A DNA stretch of 64,000 nt from Agrobacterium arsenijevicii (GTDB lineage: Bacteria > Pseudomonadota > Alphaproteobacteria > Rhizobiales > Rhizobiaceae), in assembly GCA_000949895.1 (NCBI GenBank), contig JWIT01000003.1, positions 310,001 to 374,000 of the forward strand, written 5' to 3'. How positions within the stretch are numbered: position 1 is the first letter of the stretch; every line of letters starts with the position of its first letter. The notes under the pieces are model-generated. The model saw only the letters and a program-made list of their open reading frames with translations, was not told where the DNA came from and did not search any database. Below, one piece after another: positions 60,801 through 64,000 of this stretch. The position numbers were made by a program, and so were the translations under genes.

Positions 60801-61595
60801 ATGCGTGATCTCCTGAACGACCTTTCGGAAGGCCTCAGCCACCCCGATCCGATACTTCGCGCGCAAATCCAGATGCAGCGGCCCTTGCCGAAACGCTTCT
60901 ACAAGGACGTGACCGTTGCTGACGTGGAAGACGGCGCTTTCACCATCCATCTCGATGGCAAGCCGTTGCGCACGCCCGCCAAGAAGCCGCTTGTCCTGCC
61001 GTCGAAGGCGCTTGCGGACCTGCTTCGCGACGAATGGGATGCGCAAAAAGAAGTGGTGAACCCCGTCGTCATGCCGGTCTCGCGGCATGTCAACACCGCC
61101 ATTGACGGTATCGCCAGCGATACCCAGGCGGTTTTCGAGGACATCCTGCGTTTTTCCTCCTCCGATCTCCTGTGCTACCGCGCAGGCCAACCGGAAGCGC
61201 TCGTGGAGCGGCAGACGGACCATTGGGACCCGGTGATCGACTGGGCAGCCAATGTTCTCGGCGCCCGCTTCATTCTCGTCGAAGGCGTCATGCATCGTGA
61301 TCAGCCCCGAGAGGCCGTTGCGGCCTTTGCGGTGACGCTCAGGAAATACGATACGCCGATCGCGCTTGCCGCCCTGCACACCATGACGTCACTGACCGGC
61401 TCTGCCATTCTGGCGCTGGCACTGGCGGAAGGGCAACTGACGCTGGAGGAAACCTGGGCGTTGGCGCATCTTGACGAGGACTGGACAGCCGAACATTGGG
61501 GTGAGGACGAGGAGGCGCAGGAGCGCCGTGCCACCAGGCTCATCGACATGCGGGCAGCACTCAACGTTCTGGAGGCGTTGAAGAGCGCTTCTTGA
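60801..61595 (+). CDS. ATP12-family F1-ATPase assembly chaperone
   Basis: A 264-aa ATP12-type protein. It has RPLPKRFYKDVTVADVEDG and FTIHLDGKPLRTPAKKPLVLPS in the N-terminal half and the conserved QTDHWDPVIDWA and WALAHLDEDWTAEHWG in the C-terminal helical half, which match mitochondrial ATP12 that binds the F1 alpha subunit. No ATP synthase genes are in this window. It begins 30 nt after the HAD gene on the same strand, probably in one operon. Confidence 0.92.
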   Translation: MRDLLNDLSEGLSHPDPILRAQIQMQRPLPKRFYKDVTVADVEDGAFTIHLDGKPLRTPAKKPLVLPSKALADLLRDEWDAQKEVVNPVVMPVSRHVNTAIDGIASDTQAVFEDILRFSSSDLLCYRAGQPEALVERQTDHWDPVIDWAANVLGARFILVEGVMHRDQPREAVAAFAVTLRKYDTPIALAALHTMTSLTGSAILALALAEGQLTLEETWALAHLDEDWTAEHWGEDEEAQERRATRLIDMRAALNVLEALKSAS

Positions 61596-61655
61596 CACTT
61601 TTTTAACCCTGATGATCGAATATGCGGTTACCTCACGTTAGGGGAGCCGCAGATC

Positions 61656-62144
61656 ATGAACACCTCGCTGAAACGCCTTGGCATTGTTGTGCTGGCGTGT
61701 TTCACGCTCATGTCTTTCAGGCTGGAACCGGAAGCGACCAGTGGCGACCGGCTGCTTTACGATGTGCGCGGCGCATTTGTTGCGGCACGGCCGGATGTCG
61801 CGCCGGCATTGATGCAATCCATCCATTCACAGCTACAGAACGCAATCAAGACGACGGCGCGTGGCGAAATCAGACCTCGCGTGGTGCTGACCATCCGCCT
61901 TGCATCCGTCACACGTGCCCCGTTCCTGTTCGGAGAACGGGCGTCTGCCAAGGTCATCGTTCGTGCCGCGGCGGTAGCGACGGGCGAGGTGATTGCCGAG
62001 GCGAAATTCACCGCCACTGTCGTCAGCTTCGACAATCAGTCGATCGAGCAGGATCTGGCTTATGGCGTTGCGGAGCGCGTGATCCGCGAGTTCAGGCTCA
62101 ACCGACCCGGCCCGACGACGCTTGCGACGGCACTGTTTCCGTGA
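61656..62144 (+). CDS. Secreted hypothetical protein (162 aa)
   Basis: No family recognised. The product begins with a positively charged n-region and hydrophobic stretch (LKRLGIVVLACFTLMS), a Sec signal or possibly a lipoprotein-like leader though no clear lipobox is present. The mature part alternates strands and helices: LLYDVRGAFVAARPD and VVLTIRLASVTR, with RASAKVIVRAAAVATGEVIAE as a beta-hairpin-like part. It is 60 nt after ATP12 and ends 24 nt before the convergent tetR gene. GGGGAGCCGC precedes the ATG. Confidence 0.75.
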   Translation: MNTSLKRLGIVVLACFTLMSFRLEPEATSGDRLLYDVRGAFVAARPDVAPALMQSIHSQLQNAIKTTARGEIRPRVVLTIRLASVTRAPFLFGERASAKVIVRAAAVATGEVIAEAKFTATVVSFDNQSIEQDLAYGVAERVIREFRLNRPGPTTLATALFP

Positions 62145-62168
62145 ACAGAGGCGGTCGCCATATGGCGT

Positions 62169-62762
62169 TTAAACGGGTTTCATAAGCAGGCCGGTGGCCA
62201 GGGATTGGAAGGCTTCGATAGCCTTCGGCAGCACCTTCTCCGGTTCGTCGCTGGCGGCGATCCAGAGCGCGGCATTGAGTGCCGCGCCGCTTAGAAGCCG
62301 GGCCGCAGCTTCTGCGTCGACCGACTTGAGGACCTTTTGTTCGATGAGCTGCTGCACCGTTCGTTTGGTCGCCTGCAGACAGCTACTCTGGCTAGGCCAT
62401 TGCGATGGATCACCCAACACCGCAGGCCCGTCGAGCAGAACGATGCGTTGCACTTCCGGATCAAGCGCCATCTCGATGTAGGCGGCACCCTCGGCCAGCA
62501 AACCTTGCCAATTGTCCCCGGCCTGTGCCCCGATCTCCTGGGCGCGCGAAGCCATTTCAGAATCGATCTGATCGACCACCGCCGCCAAAAGCCCGCGTTT
62601 ATCTCCGAAATTGTGATAAAGCGCCCCGCGCGTCAGGCCGACGTCGGCGGTCAACTCGTCCATTGATGCGGCGGAATATCCCTTTTCGGCGAAAATCTTT
62701 CGTGCAGCCGCGATCAGCTTTACGCGATTTTCCTCCATCGTTTCGGCACGTCGTTTCGCCAT
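62169..62762 (-). CDS. TetR-family transcriptional regulator
   Basis: A 197-aa repressor-type regulator. The N-terminal HTH (about 10-60) shows LIAAARKIFAEKGYSAASMDELTADVGLTRGALYHNFGDKRGLL in a pattern standard for TetR; the rest is a helical ligand-binding domain with no similarity I can name. The ATG at 62762 follows GAGGGGAC; a longer in-frame reading to 62912 goes over the operators and is rejected. It is divergent from the Rid-family gene with three operator-like palindromes between, so autoregulation and control of the neighbour are likely. Confidence 0.92.
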   Translation of the reverse strand: MAKRRAETMEENRVKLIAAARKIFAEKGYSAASMDELTADVGLTRGALYHNFGDKRGLLAAVVDQIDSEMASRAQEIGAQAGDNWQGLLAEGAAYIEMALDPEVQRIVLLDGPAVLGDPSQWPSQSSCLQATKRTVQQLIEQKVLKSVDAEAAARLLSGAALNAALWIAASDEPEKVLPKAIEAFQSLATGLLMKPV

Positions 62763-62779
62763 CGTCCCCTCAACTTCAC

Positions 62780-62792
62780 ATACGTTACGTAT
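62780..62792. promoter_or_regulatory. Operator-like palindrome 1 (ATACGTTACGTAT)
   Basis: A perfect 6+1+6 palindrome 17 nt upstream of the tetR start. It is one of three ATAC-N5-GTAT sites between the tetR gene and the Rid-family gene, the expected targets of the TetR protein. Confidence 0.75.
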
Positions 62793-62798
62793 ATGGTC

Positions 62799-62827
62799 TT
62801 GACATACGGCGTGTATGCCACTTATTT
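62799..62827 (+). promoter_or_regulatory. Candidate promoter of the Rid-family gene with operator 2 (62804-62816)
   Basis: TTGACA at 62799-62804 and TTATTT at 62822-62827 are 17 nt apart, a fair promoter facing the Rid-family gene. Operator 2 (ATACGGCGTGTAT, ATAC-N5-GTAT) overlaps its -35 and spacer, so repressor binding would block RNA polymerase. Confidence 0.55.
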
Positions 62828-62830
62828 CAA

Positions 62831-62843
62831 ATACGTACCGTAT
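62831..62843. promoter_or_regulatory. Operator-like palindrome 3 (ATACGTACCGTAT)
   Basis: A 5+3+5 palindrome 27 nt from operator 2 and 88 nt before the Rid-family ATG, just downstream of the candidate -10. Starts of the three sites are 24 and 27 nt apart, near two to two and a half helical turns. Confidence 0.72.
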
Positions 62844-62930
62844 ATCAAATAAGGCGGCATGTGAAGCTCTCGAAGTGTCACGCACTCGGCCCTTTGGATG
62901 CCATTTCACCACGAAGAAGAGAGATCAAAA

Positions 62931-63320
62931 ATGACGAAGCGCGAAGCAATCTTTCCCGCAAACAGACACGCTCTTTACGAGGAGCACGGCTATTCGGCCG
63001 CCATTCGATCCGGTGACCTTCTGTTTGTTTCCGGGCAGGTCGGCAGCCGTTCCGATGGAACGCCTGAGCCTGATTTTGAGCGTCAGGTGCAATTGGCTTT
63101 CGAAAATCTCAAAGCGACGCTCGCGGCGGCGGGCTGCACATTTGACGATATCGTCGATGTCACGACCTTCCATACGGACCCAGAGAACCAGTTCGGAACC
63201 ATCATAGCCGTCAAGCAACAGATTTTCAGCACGCGGCCTTACCCAAACTGGACCGCAATCGGTGTGAACTGGCTCGCTGGCTTCGATTTCGAGATCAAGG
63301 TCATCGCCCGCATCCCGTAA
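62931..63320 (+). CDS. Rid-family (YjgF/YER057c/UK114) protein, not canonical RidA
   Basis: A 129-aa protein of the Rid fold: GDLLFVSGQVGSRSDG and QVQLAFENLKATLAAAGCTFDDIVDVTTF are the usual central segments. Canonical RidA, which deaminates reactive imines such as 2-aminoacrylate, has an essential Arg in the C-terminal RSCVEV; here the aligned text is NWTAIGVNWL, with Trp in place of Arg. So it belongs to a Rid group without predicted imine deaminase activity. AGAGAGATC precedes the ATG at 62931. It is divergent from tetR and likely repressed by it. Confidence 0.9.
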   Translation: MTKREAIFPANRHALYEEHGYSAAIRSGDLLFVSGQVGSRSDGTPEPDFERQVQLAFENLKATLAAAGCTFDDIVDVTTFHTDPENQFGTIIAVKQQIFSTRPYPNWTAIGVNWLAGFDFEIKVIARIP

Positions 63321-63378
63321 TGCGGGTCAGGCCTGAAACGGCGGCGCCATAGGGCACCGCCGGTTTACTTCTTCATCC

Positions 63379-64000
63379 TTATCCTAGCCGTTCCGCATGC
63401 CATTTCAGATGGTCATCCATGAAGCTGGAGATGAAATAGTAGGAGTGGTCGTAGCGATCGTGCATGCGCAGCTTCAAGCCGATATCGGTGCCTTTGATCG
63501 CTTCTTCGAACAGCCAGGGGCGCAGACCGTTTTCGAGGAAACTGTCGGCCGTGCCCTGATCGATCAAGAACTCGGGAAAACGCGCGCCGTCTTCGACCAG
63601 CGAGCAGGCGTCATATTGCCGCCATGCGGCCCGGTCCGTGCCAAGATATTTTTCCAGCGCCGGTTCGGACCAATCGGCGGAGGAGGGGGCGACGATCGGG
63701 GCGAAGGCGGAGCAGCTCTTGAAGCGGTCGGGGTTCTTCAAGGCGATCGTCATCGCACCATGGCCGCCCATCGAATGGCCGAAAATGCCCTGACGGCTCA
63801 TATCCGCACGGAAATGTTGGCCGATGAAAGCGGGCAGTTCTTCCGTTACGTAGCTGTACATCTGGTAGTGTTCCGACCACGGTTCCTGCGTGGCGTCCAG
63901 ATAAAAGCCGGCGCCCTTGCCCATCTGCCAGTTGGTCACTTCATCAGGCACATCGTTGCCGCGCGGGCTGGTATCCGGGCAGACGACGATCAATCCCAGT
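63379..64000 (-). CDS. S-formylglutathione hydrolase (5' end outside window)
   Basis: The C-terminal 206 residues of an esterase-D type enzyme that hydrolyses S-formylglutathione to formate and glutathione in formaldehyde detoxification. It runs off the window end, so the N-terminus (about 70 aa) is missing; a TTG at 63993 is internal. The nucleophile Ser is in FGHSMGGHGAM, the catalytic Asp near LIDQGTADSFL and His in YDHSYYFISSF, all typical of FGH. The first visible part reads LGLIVVCPDTSPRG, the conserved beta strand. It converges on the Rid-family gene with a 58-nt gap. Confidence 0.95.
   Translation of the reverse strand, partial: LGLIVVCPDTSPRGNDVPDEVTNWQMGKGAGFYLDATQEPWSEHYQMYSYVTEELPAFIGQHFRADMSRQGIFGHSMGGHGAMTIALKNPDRFKSCSAFAPIVAPSSADWSEPALEKYLGTDRAAWRQYDACSLVEDGARFPEFLIDQGTADSFLENGLRPWLFEEAIKGTDIGLKLRMHDRYDHSYYFISSFMDDHLKWHAERLG

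Overview
The window is a gene-dense stretch of an alphaproteobacterial chromosome, almost certainly Agrobacterium (Rhizobiaceae). Gene content and order support this: bamA-lpxD-fabZ-lpxA-lpxI-lpxB, pdhA-pdhB-(small gene)-pdhC-lpdA-lipA, dusB-ntrB-ntrC-ntrY-ntrX-trkA-hfq-hflX, a GTTC-N7-GTTC LexA box, a tandem glycine riboswitch before gcvT, and short two-hairpin intergenic repeats of the rhizobial RIME type. The species assignment is inference from recall, not from a database search. No tRNA, rRNA, CRISPR array, prophage or insertion sequence was found.

Layout. 1-6438: outer-membrane and lipid A operon (3' part of bamA, then lpxD, fabZ, lpxA, lpxI, lpxB), with 1-11 nt overlaps and spacings except after bamA. 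A bidirectional terminator separates it from convergent gltA (citrate synthase). 8.1-13.6 kb: a ComEC-like membrane protein, a glutathione S-transferase, a 455-nt gene-free stretch, lexA with its own SOS box, and a VOC-domain gene overlapping kdsA (Kdo-8-P synthase). 14.5-24.3 kb: eno, an FtsB-like septum protein, then the pyruvate dehydrogenase cluster. This cluster also carries an unrecognised 96-aa gene, an SGNH esterase, a GlsB-type membrane protein and lipA, so the lipoate synthase lies with the lipoylated complex it serves. 24.5-29.5 kb: DMT exporter with AraC regulator, a 58-aa small gene, a P-loop kinase-like gene with a COQ10-like START protein, a CinA C-terminal-type amidase and bifunctional ispDF.

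29.8-40.6 kb is the nitrogen-control region: dusB/nifR3, NtrB-NtrC, NtrY-NtrX, TrkA, Hfq and HflX. NtrC keeps the sigma-54 contact loop; NtrX has lost it. 40.7-47.5 kb: mazG, a nucleoside deaminase and a sulfite-reduction operon (siroheme synthase, DUF2849, hemoprotein reductase, DUF934), followed by a ferredoxin-NADP reductase. 47.7-51.2 kb: a secreted protein, an EEP-family phosphodiesterase/nuclease, and an ECF sigma / anti-sigma pair next to a secreted fasciclin protein. 51.3-56.0 kb: gcvT-gcvH-gcvP under a tandem glycine riboswitch.

56.1-64 kb: DUF3008 protein, a copper-linked pair (DUF2946-like protein and a YcnI/PCu(A)C fusion), a small hypothetical, crcB, an RluA-type pseudouridine synthase with a HAD phosphatase and an ATP12 assembly factor, a secreted hypothetical, a TetR regulator divergent from a Rid-family protein with three copies of an operator-like palindrome between them, and the 3' part of an S-formylglutathione hydrolase cut by the window edge.

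Most of the window is core genome. The least explained items are the foreign-looking 96-aa gene inside the pdh operon, the ECF/anti-sigma/fasciclin module, the TetR/Rid locus with triple operators, the copper fusion protein, three intergenic palindromic elements and the inverted repeats upstream of pdhA and around 11.3-11.8 kb.
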